Positions 11,749-24,400 of a DNA stretch of 64,000 nt are shown one piece after another. Every line of letters starts with the position of its first letter. Position 1 is the stretch's first letter. This stretch comes from Owenia fusiformis (lineage: Eukaryota > Annelida > Polychaeta > Sabellida > Oweniidae): assembly GCA_903813345.2 (NCBI GenBank), contig CAIIXF020000004.1:1753525-1817524 (forward strand). The letters are read 5' to 3'. Under the pieces are notes generated by a model. The model had not been told where the DNA came from, made no database searches, and worked only from the letters and a program-made list of their open reading frames with translations. The translations under genes and the position numbers were made by a program.

Positions 11749-14700
11749 ATCGTTAAGTGGTACGTAGTCTCAAATGTACATGGGTGTCATCTAACTTTAG
11801 AGTCTTTTTAGCATCGTATCAATGAATCCCCTTTTTGGATATGCGATCTAAAATCGAACATGGAAGGTGATTAATCATGGAAAAATTATTATTGAAAATT
11901 TTCCAAGCGATCATTAAAATGTATTTTTTACTTTGATAAACATAAAATTTATTAAGAAACTAAGGGAATATTTTCGTATGACCGCGTTGCAAGTGAATTT
12001 GATACGGTTTCATAATATTTATTTGTTTTACACAGCGGTGTTTCACACATATAACCACAATATAGCTGTTCATATTTAGGAGTATAATCTTGCTCGAGGA
12101 GAGCCGGAGAGAGTAATTTGTTTTATATTGCAGTCCCGTTATATGAAATACTGTGTTCTGATCGGCTGGAATCAGACCTTGCCTTACTATGCGTGAATTG
12201 AATTTTAACTCGACATTTCACTCATTCATCTTTTGTCTAAACCAGTTTTACAATTAGTCATGCAATCCATATCTATTGATCCCATATATGGTATCCACTA
12301 ACTAATTACCCAGATGCAAGTAGGCAGTTACCAGTTTCACCACCAGGTGGCTAATTCGTGGGAAATAACATAGCTGGTATATAGAAGTTTCCCTTAAACT
12401 TGAATAAGTTACTCAGCAGTTCTAGTGGTTCAATTTTCATATTACACTTATATGTGTCTGATAGTTATACAAGGAAGTTTAACACCAGGAGGGATTTGAT
12501 TTGGGGAATATCACAAGGATGGCATCAATATTTACCGAGGGAACGCCGTGACCGAGGAAAATATCGATATCATCCGAGGGATATTCCCCATATCATCCCG
12601 TAAGGTGAATAATGACCTTGTACCATGGTCTACCTCAAAAACCATCTGTTTGATGAAAAAATGATAAATTAATTTTGGGAATATTAACGTTACATGTATT
12701 CCATATAATGACTGTCAAAACATGGTGGTAATAACACTAAAAACGTCATTTCTGCGGGCCTTCGGCCCTCGGTCCAATATTTCACTATATTGCCCTTCGA
12801 AATGACGTTATTGTACTATCATTTCTACTCACATCTAGTCTATTGTGTAAACGAGTTTAGGGAGTTAATTATCTCAAGCAGTTGCTTCCGGGTTATAGGA
12901 CATTGTGATTTGAAGTGTGAAATATACAGTATGTTATTTATTAACGTCACCCACTGCCTTTACACACCCATCTTACACAATGAAATGCATATATTTTTAT
13001 AAATTATAAATAATAACTCGGTGGGCAACCCAGCAACATTGCCTCGCTAGAGCCCTGTACACAACCCTTATTGTTATGAAAATGGTGAATAGAAAACTCA
13101 CAATATAATAGGCAATGTACATGTACATATTCAACAGTATTTATATTATAAATGACAACATATTCTGAAACTCCGAACACAACCATTACCTCAAATCAAA
13201 TTTGTAGCATAAAATGTCTTACCTGTGCCTTATTTTGTTCTATAACAGCTGCACCTAAAATGCAATGCGCTAGTGCCTTTCACTTCGGGGATGTGATTTA
13301 CATTCAGAGCTAGCCTTGAATCGTTTTTTGTTTTGTATCCTTATATTGCAGATTTTTGTGTATTTGCCATCAGTCTTACTCAGTATCATAATACTACAAT
13401 TAATAGCACATAAGATGTAAAATAATCGAGAGATCAATGAACAAGCCATCAATAATTCTCAAAGTATTTTGTTTTATACGAAACACAATATCAATAAGAA
13501 GAGGCACACAAAATGACGACATTCTTGTTTAGGGGAATCCCTTTTAGAGGCATTTCACACAACCTCAACTACAACACTTCTTTACCAACACTATCAAAGA
13601 AGCTATCAAAACATTACAGTACCTTAGATCAAGTGAACTTGTCATCAATAATTCCTAGAAAGTATTATTTTGTTTTATACGAAGCCCAAAATCAATAATA
13701 AAAGGCACTTTACACGAAGACATTCTTGGAGGGGAATTCCCTTTTTAAGTGGACCTCCAGACGTACCAAATTAAGCGTGGCAGTTGAGGCTGATGGATTG
13801 GATACACGAGGAATAGGAAATGCGTTAACCGTATCATTCCCCGCGCGCTATACCGTATACTACATTCGGAAATTGTGTAGGTTTAACCATAGAGTCTGGT
13901 TTAACTATGAAATTCACCGTCAAGTCCACTGTCTAGGATATTGTTACAGACATTCACATATAAAATATCTAGAAATTAGACCAGATCTTTCCGAAACGAT
14001 GAAAACATCAGTTTGCTCAAATTCCATCACCCTCATGTTATACCGCACCCCGCGCGTTCAGCTGTCACACTCATTTTGGTACGTACCCTGTGTAGGAGTT
14101 CCATGCTCACAGTGAACAGTCATTCTGTCGTGATAACTGCAAGTCTTGATACAACACCTGAACTTGAGTTATCTCACAGATTGTCTCGCTTTTTGGAGGG
14201 GGGGGGGGGGGGGTACAATATATGAAAAAAAAATAAATAGCCGAGCCAGATGTCCAGAAATAACCCCTTAAAATCTCATATTTTTCATGAAAGCAATAAA
14301 CTTGGCACAGTTGTATGGATAGATGATCTGAGTAACAAATAATTTTGGGGCAAGTCTTCATGGTTTTTTGAGCCTTTGACTCTTCTATCAGGCGGAGAGG
14401 GGTAAGAAGTTAATAGAAAATACTTTAAGTATGTTTAACTATCTTTATTTTGTCCTGGCTTTTAGCATTTAAAGCTGTGTACAAATCATTCTAGAAATTG
14501 TATTTAGTGAAGAAAAATTCTTGTTTAAAATATTCAGTACTGTATTTCAAGAATGTGATGACTTAAAAGTCCTAAACTTGTAACAGAGGTGTATGTGTTT
14601 ATCCCAGGCGAATAATATAGCTTGGGCAGATCATGTATTCTCTGAGAAAAATCATCGAAATCTCAATTTTAGCGCTTGCGGCGCAGGAGAAACTTTATTT

Positions 14701-15091
14701 CACTCCCACAATTTTTATGATTATGTAACGTATGCATCTCAAATGAGCTCAAATGGTGTAAATGATCTTGTTTTATCACATAACCCATAATGAGATATTG
14801 AAAAAACGATTGGATACTTTTTAAAAATCCAAATTGTCATTTTAGCCACTGACAGTTCTGAGATGACTTTTATTTTTTCCAAAATATGTAACATATGTGT
14901 ATCTTAAATATGAGCTCAAAATGGTGTATATAGTTTTTTGTCAGGTTATTCCTAAAATTGTTAAGTACATATAATACAGATAGTTGTAAAATACAAATAC
15001 AGAATGACATAATTTCAAACATCAGTGTGATGTATCATTGTCACAATATTTACCAGTTTTTGAATGAATGATAAATAAACTTTGCTAGATA
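11749..15091. other. Repeat-rich intergenic region
   Basis: No gene is supported. A hairpin lies at 12502-12590 (arms 'ggggaatatc..' / '..gatattcccc'). An inverted pair around 'aaacgtcatttc' / 'gaaatgacgtta' lies at 12740-12810. 13230-13760 belongs to a dispersed family also seen at 54.26-55.1 kb and 55.79-56.01 kb ('ttcagagctag', 'caataattctcaaa', 'atgacgacattcttg'). A G16 homopolymer lies at 14198-14213. The 129-codon frame at 13726-14115 looks like chance. Confidence 0.6.
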
Positions 15092-15328
15092 CAGTTGGGG
15101 ACAAAAATAAATGACAGGTCGATTTTCGATCACCATTTCCTAATTATGGTGGTCTGAAAGCCCATAATTTCCAATATTGTCTAGATACATATCCCTTAAA
15201 ATTTGTATATTTTACATTTTGTATAATCTCATCCACTGATTTATGGCCTCTTGTAAATTCTCTTATTTTTAACATGGGAAATCCTCACTTCAGCAAATCC
15301 ACCTGTCATTTATTTATGTCCCCAACTG
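15092..15328. mobile_element. 237-bp MITE with TA target duplication
   Basis: Perfect-looking terminal inverted repeats start CAGTTGGGGACA and end TGTCCCCAACTG, with further pairing over ~28 bp (AAATAAATGACAGGT). TA dinucleotides flank both ends, as for Tc1/mariner MITEs. No coding capacity. Confidence 0.85.
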
Positions 15329-15906
15329 TACGTGTAATCGACTATTTAGTCCACAGCAAATCAGATCTGCTTTCACACATTATCATAGAGCTCCCTCGAC
15401 ACTCCTTACATTAACATCAACGACATCTTTTGTTATCCATACAGGTATCAACACAGGTCACAATACCTATATTTTCATCTGTTGTGGCCTCAGTATCAGC
15501 CAAATTCACGTGGTAGTGTCAACTGTGGGTTAGAATGCATCAGAATGACAAAATCGCTCTATAGCTGCAACATTTCTTACTTCAAAGGTATCAAACGAAT
15601 AGAACATTGCGACGAAAATTAAGACGAATGTGCAAAGTTGCGAACAACATTTTGAAGATACTGTATACTCTACACTTTAAAAGAACGATAGAATGTGACT
15701 AAGATCGACAGCTTTGTCGTCGAGAAAAAACAAAGTGAAATGAACATTTTTAAAGTTTTTTCCGAATGTAAATAAATGAGGTTCGATCGTTTAGGATTTA
15801 CCTAGTGTTAATAATCAGACTGTTCGCTAAGGTAATTGTAAACTCGGTTCATAGTTGGCAAGTCATTCTCGAGTTCTTCAACCCATTCTAAGATTTTACT
15901 CGTCAT

Positions 15907-16811
15907 CTAATGTTGTTCCTCTAAGGAGGATGCGTTACTAAATATAGTGAATATGTCAAAAGGTAGAGTTGCCACTGTAAACGCAATTCCTGCAATGTGA
16001 AAAACCTTTGCTCCCGTCGATAATGCAGCAAAATATGTTTTTCCAATTGTTGCCACGTCACCGACCGCGTCAGCTAATTTTAGCGCGTTTCTGGTAACTC
16101 CATATATGCCAGACCCTAAACCTCCAACAACCTGCCCTGCTGCTTTGACGTTTGTAAATACACTCTTTTGAGACTCTAGCTCTCTGAAAGATCATGAAAG
16201 GCCTATATCTGACAAGTGTCTTACATATCAGTATATGTTGCAATTGTTAACGGTGTTTATTCACTTTTTATTGAATTCGCTGAGACGATTTTTATCAATT
16301 TTATAAAGTACAGATGGAGAAATATATCGCATTTTCCGAATGATTCAACTCGTCTACAAGGTTTGGCATATTCTTCTTAATTTAGATATTAGAAAGAAAT
16401 CAAAATAGCCTTACTGATTAAATACAATACTATCTTACTGAATTCGCTCCATAATCAGTTTTGTCTGCTGTATGTCTTTTTCAAAACACATCTGGGCTTC
16501 TTTAACAAGTTTCTTCGATAGATAGTACGTGTACCAAAAGAGTTGCCCCTCCTCCGGTTGCACCACCAGCTCCCCCCAAAGCAGCACCTACGATCATGAG
16601 ACCCAACCCAACTGGAGGAAAAACAAACGTCAGTCCAAAACCAGCTATTCCAAGCCCACTTCCAACGATGCCAGCCGTTGCTCCAGTTATATTTGATATT
16701 TTCTTGTTTCGATTGTGAAGTTGTATTTCCGCAGCGATTTCTTTTAGTTTTGCTATGGATTGCCTCCGACTGTCGATATAGGTACCAAAGGCTTTGATTT
16801 CAATTCCCGCC
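15907..16811 (-). pseudogene. Apolipoprotein L-like gene with one frameshift
   Basis: Two exons, 16811-16439 and 16183-15907, are joined by a clean phase-2 intron. The first reads an amphipathic lysine-rich helix (RRQSIAKLKEIAAEIQLHNR), then a long gly/ala-rich hydrophobic segment (GATAGIVGSGLGIAGFGLTF, VGLGLMIVGAALGGAGGATG), the hallmark of ApoL membrane regions. At about 16528-16536 the frame breaks. One extra base separates the gly-rich part from a perfectly sensible continuation (TYYLSKKLVKEAQMCFEKDI), which runs through the splice to exon 2 (ALKLADAVGDVATIGKTYFA ... IFSNASSLEEQH, stop). ApoL proteins insert in membranes and are linked to lipid handling and cell death. The upstream exon(s) were not identified. 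The break could be a true lesion or a sequence error. Confidence 0.62.
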
Positions 16812-17255
16812 CTAAAATAAGGTTAGGCAATGCAAGCAGGAAAGAAAATACAGTGTTCTTAATTCCTATGAATTATAAACCATGAGTGTGCATTGTTTAT
16901 GATTGAATGTGGTAGACCAGTCTCTAGCAAATGTTGTGAGAATTTAGATGATCGCTGGCAAGGCACAGTTTTTTTATTCCCCATCGATTCATACATGTCT
17001 GAGTCTTATCAAAGAGCATTTTACCCCCACCCTTTAGAATAATACTCAAAGAGTACTCTATCTTCGTTCAATGACATCAATTTATTTACATATTATTGAT
17101 GTCAGAGGGTAGGTTATTTTAGGTCAACCTGTACAGAATACCTTACCCTATGTATATCACCGAAAGACTGAATAATTATTATATGACAAGTTGGTACTAC
17201 TCAATTAAGTACTACTAGTTGAAGTATGAATCATATTAGTTGAATATGTTTTTTG

Positions 17256-17333
17256 TAAAATGTATACAAAACTAGAAAAAATTAGTGACAGTGACATACT
17301 GTCACTGAATTTTCTCGTTTTTATACATTTTAT
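17256..17333. repeat. Small perfect-arm hairpin
   Basis: The sequence 'aaaatgtatacaaaactag..attagtgacagt' pairs with 'actgtcactgaattttctcgtttttatacatttt'. Arms are about 35 bp with a 5-base loop. Confidence 0.75.
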
Positions 17334-17589
17334 GAAAGAAATTTTCTTTACACTCTCTTACTACATTAGTGCACGCTTTGTGCAAAACTGAATGGGGAAG
17401 GAGTGATTGATATTTTGAAAATAACATGTGACTCTTGATTGCATCGAATTTCCGAACATATATACCAACCTTAACCCGACATCTGATTATTTTTATTTAG
17501 ACCCCCAGTGTTTGTAAACTTTCTTTTATTTAGACACCCCTGGTGATTAACTTTGGTACTATATATCCATCATAACTTACATGCTTCTG

Positions 17590-17856
17590 TTATTCAAAAT
17601 CCATATTATCAAATCGATTCACTGTTGTGTATTCAACATATCCATCCTCTAATTCAAACCCCGATAACAACCTTAACACGTATATGTATGATCCATAACT
17701 TGAGTTCCTGACGTGTGTTTGAAAGTTCGACAATGGGTACATCTGAGAATCGAAACTAAACAGTTCGTGGTATTGACAATATATGACTGTATTGTATGCA
17801 GGTATAGTGTAGAACAACTTGACATGTATCTCAGCGATTCTGAATGGCTTTGTCAT
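17590..17856 (-). CDS. Unrecognised 88-aa open frame
   Basis: A Met-to-stop frame of 88 codons lies upstream of, and on the same strand as, the ApoL-like exons. It has a balanced composition (FELEDGYVEYTTVNRFDNMD near the end) and no stop-codon clustering. A GTAAGT donor-like word lies just past its stop, which would be a UTR intron if real. I recognise no domain. It could be a chance frame or a leftover exon. Confidence 0.18.
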   Translation of the reverse strand: MTKPFRIAEIHVKLFYTIPAYNTVIYCQYHELFSFDSQMYPLSNFQTHVRNSSYGSYIYVLRLLSGFELEDGYVEYTTVNRFDNMDFE

Positions 17857-18353
17857 TCAATTGTTATCAGAAAATAATGTTAAATAGTATATAAATTATC
17901 TGTTGTATGTTCTTCAAATCCCGGGAGCAAAACTCTTGGAAACAATTACAGTTTTGTTGGCTGTACAGGGTGCAGAAGACATTTAAGTTAATTTCATATA
18001 CGATATTTTTGCATAACTTTTATTCCTTACTATATTTTACACACCTCTTAAGATTCTTTATTTTAGGTATTTTGGGTATTTTGGGACATGAATAACGTGC
18101 TTTAATACTGCATATTCAAGTAGGAAGGTGGTAAATTTTGAAAAGAATGCATGTTTATACAAGCTTGTAACTAAAGGTTCAGGTGTTGTTTTTCTACTTA
18201 CGATGTTTTAAGAAATGCAATTTCAGTTTCGTTTTCATTATTCACAATACAGCCCTTGGTCGTGAAGAATCAACTAGGGAGCATTTCAAAAGATCGATGT
18301 CGGCTGATGAGACACTGGTCATTTTAAGGTATTTTTATATTGTTTATAATAGT

Positions 18354-19032
18354 GTACAGGGTGGGCCAATAAAATTGGAACATTTTTATTTTTATTCAAT
18401 TGCCTTACTAAATCGCAGTTCAATCCATAAAAATTCAGATAATGGGAGAATGATAATTTGTGAAAATGTTAAAAATAAAAATATGTATGTATAATTAAAA
18501 TACAGTATATTTCATACCGTACAATATGTACCCTTCAAATGGTCTCAACACAATATACATCAATTAAAACATATGTAGATATCTCTAGGGAAGGCAAGAC
18601 ACGGCTCCCTTGGATAATATGATAATGACCTCCTCATTTTTCAAAACTGGCACAATATTTCTCAAAACCTATCATTTAAGTTATGTATGGATGTCATATA
18701 TAGCTCAGACTGATTGTTCAGGTGGGTGGAGTACATGGACAGGATACCATTGCTTTGACAAATGTTTAGCTTGAATATTTATATTAACATAAGCTGTTGA
18801 CAATGAATTGTTAATCAATTTCTTAAAGTATTGAGGGGATAATACATGGGTGGTTTCGGGGGAGGAATTGGCGGGCAAATACTTACAAGATTCAAGCAGA
18901 TCTACACTTCCCTTCTAGCTTGAAGGGAAATTGATGGAAAGTGACATTCTTCTACAGATGTGCATTGAAATGACATTCTGCACATGTGCATTGAAATGAC
19001 ATCCTGTACATGTGCATTGAAATGACATTACA
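18354..19032. other. Solo mariner-like end and a 32-bp tandem repeat
   Basis: At 18354 'TA cagggtgggccaataaaatt' resembles the terminus of the 3.89 kb element, but no partner end was found. At about 18955-19030 a unit 'catgtgcattgaaatgacatt' is repeated three times. No gene is supported in 17.9-21.4 kb. Confidence 0.5.
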
Positions 19033-19164
19033 TAATAATAAGAACATCCAATTATTTTTCAGAGTATGATTTTAATTTACTCGGTGATATTGATTTGATA
19101 AAAATGATATTCCTCAAAATCATAGGATATCCATTATTATTATATCACTATCTAGCTAGCGACA

Positions 19165-19265
19165 GTATGATTGATCAAAACCGGGTCACATGTCGTGGGA
19201 TATCTGGCGATATTCGATGACAATGCTAATCAGATAAGACAACCGTGAGATATCTAGCGATATCC
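19165..19265. repeat. Palindromic segment
   Basis: Inverted words 'cgtgggatatctggcgatat' and 'gatatctagcgatatcccacg' flank a short centre. It lies next to the stronger hairpin at 19430-19567. Confidence 0.55.
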
Positions 19266-19429
19266 CACGCTCCCGGGAATTTTCAAAGAAATTGCTTTCG
19301 TTTAGTGTAAATAATTTAGTTCAGTGTAAGTCAAAATGGTAGACGCAACCGAGTAGATTCGTAAAAATATCTGAAGACTTAATGACTAAATAATATTAGG
19401 GATGTTTAGCTAGACAGTGATATAATAAA

Positions 19430-19567
19430 ACAAATATTTCACTCTATTTTCGGTGAATACCTGTAGCACTTTCACAAGGTGATATTCCACTTGCCCTTCG
19501 GGCTTCGTGGAATATCACTTGTGAAAGATGTACAGGTATTCACCTCAATAGAGTGAAATATTTGTTC
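19430..19567. repeat. Near-perfect 138-bp fold-back with GC-rich tip
   Basis: The arm from 'caaatatttcactctatt' through 'gtgatattccac' is mirrored by 'gtggaatatcac' through 'aatagagtgaaatatttg'. The loop is 'ttgcccttcgggcttc'. The arms are about 60 bp and nearly identical, implying a recent or constrained structure. A related tip ('gccttcggccctcgg') occurs near 12755. Confidence 0.8.
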
Positions 19568-19889
19568 AATATGATATGATACAATATAATGCAATCAAGG
19601 AATGTATATCAAAATTCTATGATTATTGTACGATATATCAACGAAGATTTTATTTTGTTCCTTGTAATAAGACCGAAATCGACTGGGGTCTTTGGGATTT
19701 AGACAGAATAAAATATGAGGTCATACACAATGTAGATGTCAATGTATATTGTCACATCATAGAATTCAATTGAAGTACTTTTATAGTACAATTGAAGCAC
19801 TAATATTTCATTTTTAATCATTTATTAGGATGAAACGCTTTTACTACAGTGGCACTACTATAAATAAGTGTGCATCAAAAACGATATAT

Positions 19890-20313
19890 CAAAAATACAT
19901 AAGTGGAATTTTTAAAACTAGAATCGTATAGAGAGTATTAAAAATACATTACGTGGAAATGTTTGAAACTAGAATCTTATAGAGTATTAAAAATACATAT
20001 AAGTGGAAATATTGGAAACTAGAGTATTAACAATACATAAGTGGAAATGTTTGAAACTAGAATCTTATAGAGAGTATTAACAATACATAAGTGGAAATGT
20101 TTGAAACTAGAATCTAATAAAGAGTATTAACAATATATAAGTGGAAATGTTTGAAACTAGAATCTTATAGAGAATATTAACAATACATAAGTGGAAATGT
20201 TTGAAACTAGAATCTTATAGAGAGTATTAACAATAAATGTTTGAAACTAGAATCTTATAGAGAGTATTAACAATACATAAGTGGAAATGTTTGAAACTAG
20301 AATCTTATAGAGA
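19890..20313. repeat. 50-bp minisatellite, about 8 copies
   Basis: The unit contains 'gtggaaatgtttgaaactag' and 'aatcttatagagagtattaa'. Exact 50-bp spacing is seen between copies at 20041, 20091, 20141 and 20191. Some copies are shortened. Confidence 0.9.
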
Positions 20314-20329
20314 GAAAGTTTTACTGGTA

Positions 20330-20945
20330 ATTCATACATAGCTAGGCAAGGTATGTCGAATTCTAGTCAATCAGAACACGCTATTTCACGTACTGCATCC
20401 CGTTATATAACCAATAACGAACTCAAGGTCACTAGTTGAACGGTTGTCATTATGATGACTGGACTCTACCGATAGATATTGATACTTTACCAATTTGACC
20501 CTTGCAAAATGTTTCATTGAAAATATGTTCTTATAGTGATTTCGTATCTTCTAGATGACTTTGTAGAAAATATTTTGCAATGTGTGAAGATCATTTAAGC
20601 CTAAGACTCAATGCATTGTGTAATGACCATTCCTTTCAGGCGTTATTTCCTAAAACTGACACCTGATGCTCCGCATCTCGTGCAAAAGACCACGTGCAGT
20701 ATGGCAAGTGATTTTAGCCGGTCATATCTTTCACCATGTGTACTTTCTGGGCATAAATGCAGTGGTTTTTATTAAAACAATATGTTTTCTTTCAAGTGAA
20801 ACACCCATGATGATAAAAATATCAATGGAACAATTCGAAAAATTATGAATAGGGACCCCATGTCAACATTTGTTTTTTAAATATTGAACCTATTTACTCA
20901 TAAGAGGATCTCCCTTTTATGGTTTTTATTGCATGAAAAGATAAT
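20330..20945. repeat. Dispersed repeat shared with 27.30-27.56 kb and 37.03-37.45 kb
   Basis: 20330-20650 matches the reverse complement of about 37140-37450 (shared words 'catagctaggcaagg', 'tttgacccttgcaaaa', 'aagactcaatgcattg'). 20680-20945 matches 27297-27560 directly (shared words 'aaaagaccacgtgcagtatg', 'tactttctgggcataa', 'gaatagggaccccatgtc'). Three dispersed copies in one window indicate an abundant family. Confidence 0.8.
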
Positions 20946-21489
20946 TTAACAAGGGGTCTAAAACATCTTCAAAAATATAATTGTATTGAAAGTCTAGTTT
21001 TGAAGATATCAATTTCCGATGACCAAAATGATCCTGAAAACAATCGATAGCACGAGTTTTCCCTATGGGAAAATAACATGGGATATGTGGTTTTTAACTT
21101 TAACGCATTTCAATACGCATCTCCTTTTCAGAAATTGTTCATATAGTGTAGAAGTAACTTTTGATATGTTTAAATTGAAAAAAGCAAGATCCTTTTTTAG
21201 AAAATAAGCCCAACATTTTTTAAAAAGTGCCAGGGTTGAGCCCTAAGAAAAGATATGACCGTCTAAAATCAACATCTACAAGAAATGCATGGTCATTCCA
21301 CAGTACAGGGGTTAAGTCCTTGAATATAATTATTTTGTGTTGATTAAATTTAAGAGCTCGTGGAGCGTGTTTTAACAGACAGGGTAGCACTGTCCTGATA
21401 ATAGACGTAGCAAAGCTTGATAGCACTTGGCAAAGATGTGATAGCACTTGATTTAGATGTAGTAGCTTGGCGTACATTTTGTATCAATC

Positions 21490-24400
21490 TCAAGATTCAA
21501 CACTTCCTCCGGTAACTTCCGGAATGTCAATTTCCCGGGGCATTGCGCAACCTATATCTCTCTCGTATATCCCTGACTGTGTTGCAAACTCTTTGCCCTG
21601 GAATAACAAGAAAATAAATTTTATTTATATATATATATAGTATGTTATGATTTCTCAGTATTACCACACGAGCAGTACCAGTCTAGAATGCGTCAGAGGT
21701 ATTAGCATGGAATAAAATAAGGATAATAGATACAAAAATAGATATATAAAAATGATAATAAAATTACATTACTTATGTAAAAATCTGAGTCCTCTCACTT
21801 TATTTCGCGATGAAAAGCAACACTTTTGTGATATGAACAGAAAAATGCAAGCGTCCTTACCTCTATGATCATTTTCTCAAATTCTTCCGCAGCATTTTCT
21901 GAGCTGAACTGTGCCCGGAAAGTCCGCCTGATTGGTTGATTTGTGGCGTAGTCTATAGCCTCCCATTCACAGAACTTTTTCTTACGATTCCTAGTATCAA
22001 AGGAATAAATGTTAAGTACACCAAGTACACAACTATTTAGGACATTTAGTTTATAAGAAGGCATTCACATGACAAAACATCACTACAATACTACATGTCA
22101 CGTCACAAACTATGGTTGCTATAACACTTTTCCAACACTCCTTGGTGATGAAAAAAAATGCTGTGAACTCCTAAAACGACTCATGAATTTCGATCTAGAA
22201 AAATCCCACTAATATTGAACAACTGGTTCATTTTTTTTTATCTATAAATTGAGAATTTGAAAATTTCCTTTTTTCTCAACATTCAATTTTTTTAGATTAA
22301 GTGCCTCAGATTGAAAACTTTATAACTTACACAGGTTCAGGGGCTCAACAGCGACCAGAGAGGCCCAGAAGCTGTATAATGCACTATGCCATACACCACC
22401 CATAGATGGCAGCACTCTGGTTGCTAAGAACAACATGTTGTCCCTGGCAACCAGTGTACACTGTTGCATAACATAGTACAAATTACAGACAGGAGCACTC
22501 TAGTACTGGAACACTCCCTGTTATACTAAAGTATAATACAACCTTCAAGGTTTGATAGTGGCATCATAGGCAAATAGGAACATCACTTAAAGACTAATGA
22601 TAACTAGAAAACACGGCAACCGGGACAGCAACTCCCCAGAGTAGCGAACCCCATCAAACAAAACATATTTCATCAAATCACTTATCATTTTAAACATAAC
22701 ATGAAATAAATAAACAGGCAGTAGTGAGCAAAGTAATAGAAATAGTAATATTGTCTAATTTTGGCAAAATCTTTATTTTACGAAAATGATGGGTGTTGAA
22801 TTGAGTGGCCATATTCAAAGTCTGTTCTCAAGCAGAAGTCCTATCCCCATAAGACATCAGTCTATAAAATTTGAACCTAACTTGTTAACCAGGATTTGAG
22901 TTATCATGGTTATCGGACAGCTTCTCCATCTCTGACTATCTTTTATAAGCTATGTGAAGGCAATCAACAATAACTGTGTCAGCTATATTAATTACAATGG
23001 ATGGATTCATGGTAGAATTCCACTAAATAGGGGCACAAAGCAGGGAGATCCACTGTCTGCTTTAATATATGTCATATCTTCAGAAATTTTGGCTTGTAAT
23101 ATTCGTCAGAATAAAAATGTGATTGGTGTTTAACTGCCGAAAGATAGCGAATTAAAATTATTGCAATATGCAGATGATACTTCCATATTTGTTCATGATG
23201 AACTATCATTAAAATATATTCTTAAACTTTTTGACATTTTTGCATTAGTATCAGGATTAAAATTAAATAGAACAAAAACTGAAGCGTTATGGTTAGGGAG
23301 ATGGAAGTTTAGGAAGGATACAATTTATAATGTAAAATGGAGCATTTATCCTAATAACAAATTCAAAATTTTAGGCATTTTATATAGCACGACAGAAAAT
23401 GTCATGAATTTAGCTGATAATATAGAACCAAGATTTGCCAAATGTCAAAATATCCTAAAAATGTGGTCAATGCGTAATTTAACTATGTTAGGCAGAATCA
23501 CACTGATTAAATCATTAGTCTCATCACAATTCATGTATTTAATGCAAAGTTTTATTTTCAATGATGACATTTTAAGAAGAATGAACACCATGTTTTTTAA
23601 ATTCATATGGTCAAAAGGCAATTATAAGGAAGAGGATTTAAAATCTGTACCAGAACATGTTAAAAGGGATTTTATGGTACAAGATTACAAAGATGGAGGT
23701 CTGAAAATGATTGATATGTATGATTTGCAAGTCTCATTTATTCTGAAATGGATTAAACTGATGGTTTTACCAGGTAATGGACATTGGAGATGTCTTCCAA
23801 AGTTTTACTATAGCAAATATGCAACAGAACTTTATGTATTTAAGTGCAATAGTACAATTAATAATTATACTGCTTTACCTCATTTTTACAAGAAAGTTTT
23901 ACAAACTTGGGAAAATTATACAACTGAATCTGACCAATCAATTATTTGGAATAATGAAAAGTTCAAAATAAGTGGAAATAAAATATGTTTTACAAATTGG
24001 ATCGCAAAAGGTATAAATTTTGTAAGTGATATTGTAACCGATGATAGAGTAATGACATATGGCGAAATATCTAGGATTATTGGTAGGAATCCTTTGACAC
24101 TTATACAATACATTGGTCTTTCAAATTGTATCAATAGAAATGTAATATTACTTTATGGTAATGTAAAAGCAGATGATGATTTCAAATTATATTTAAATGG
24201 TAAAGAGATAACATTTTATGAAACATCAGATTTTAGAAAACTATGTACAGATAAAAGAAAATTGATTTTACAGTATAATGGTAAGGATATTTCATGTGCA
24301 ACTTGGCTTAGAGCTTTCAAGTGCAAAGTAGATGCCAAACTCCTAATTATTCACTGGAAAACATTACATAACATATATCCATGTAATGAGATTTTAAATC

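Noticed and set aside
13726-14115. 129-codon plus-strand frame
   Set aside because: It starts at a non-ATG codon, has no domain, and lies in dispersed-repeat sequence shared with 54-55 kb.
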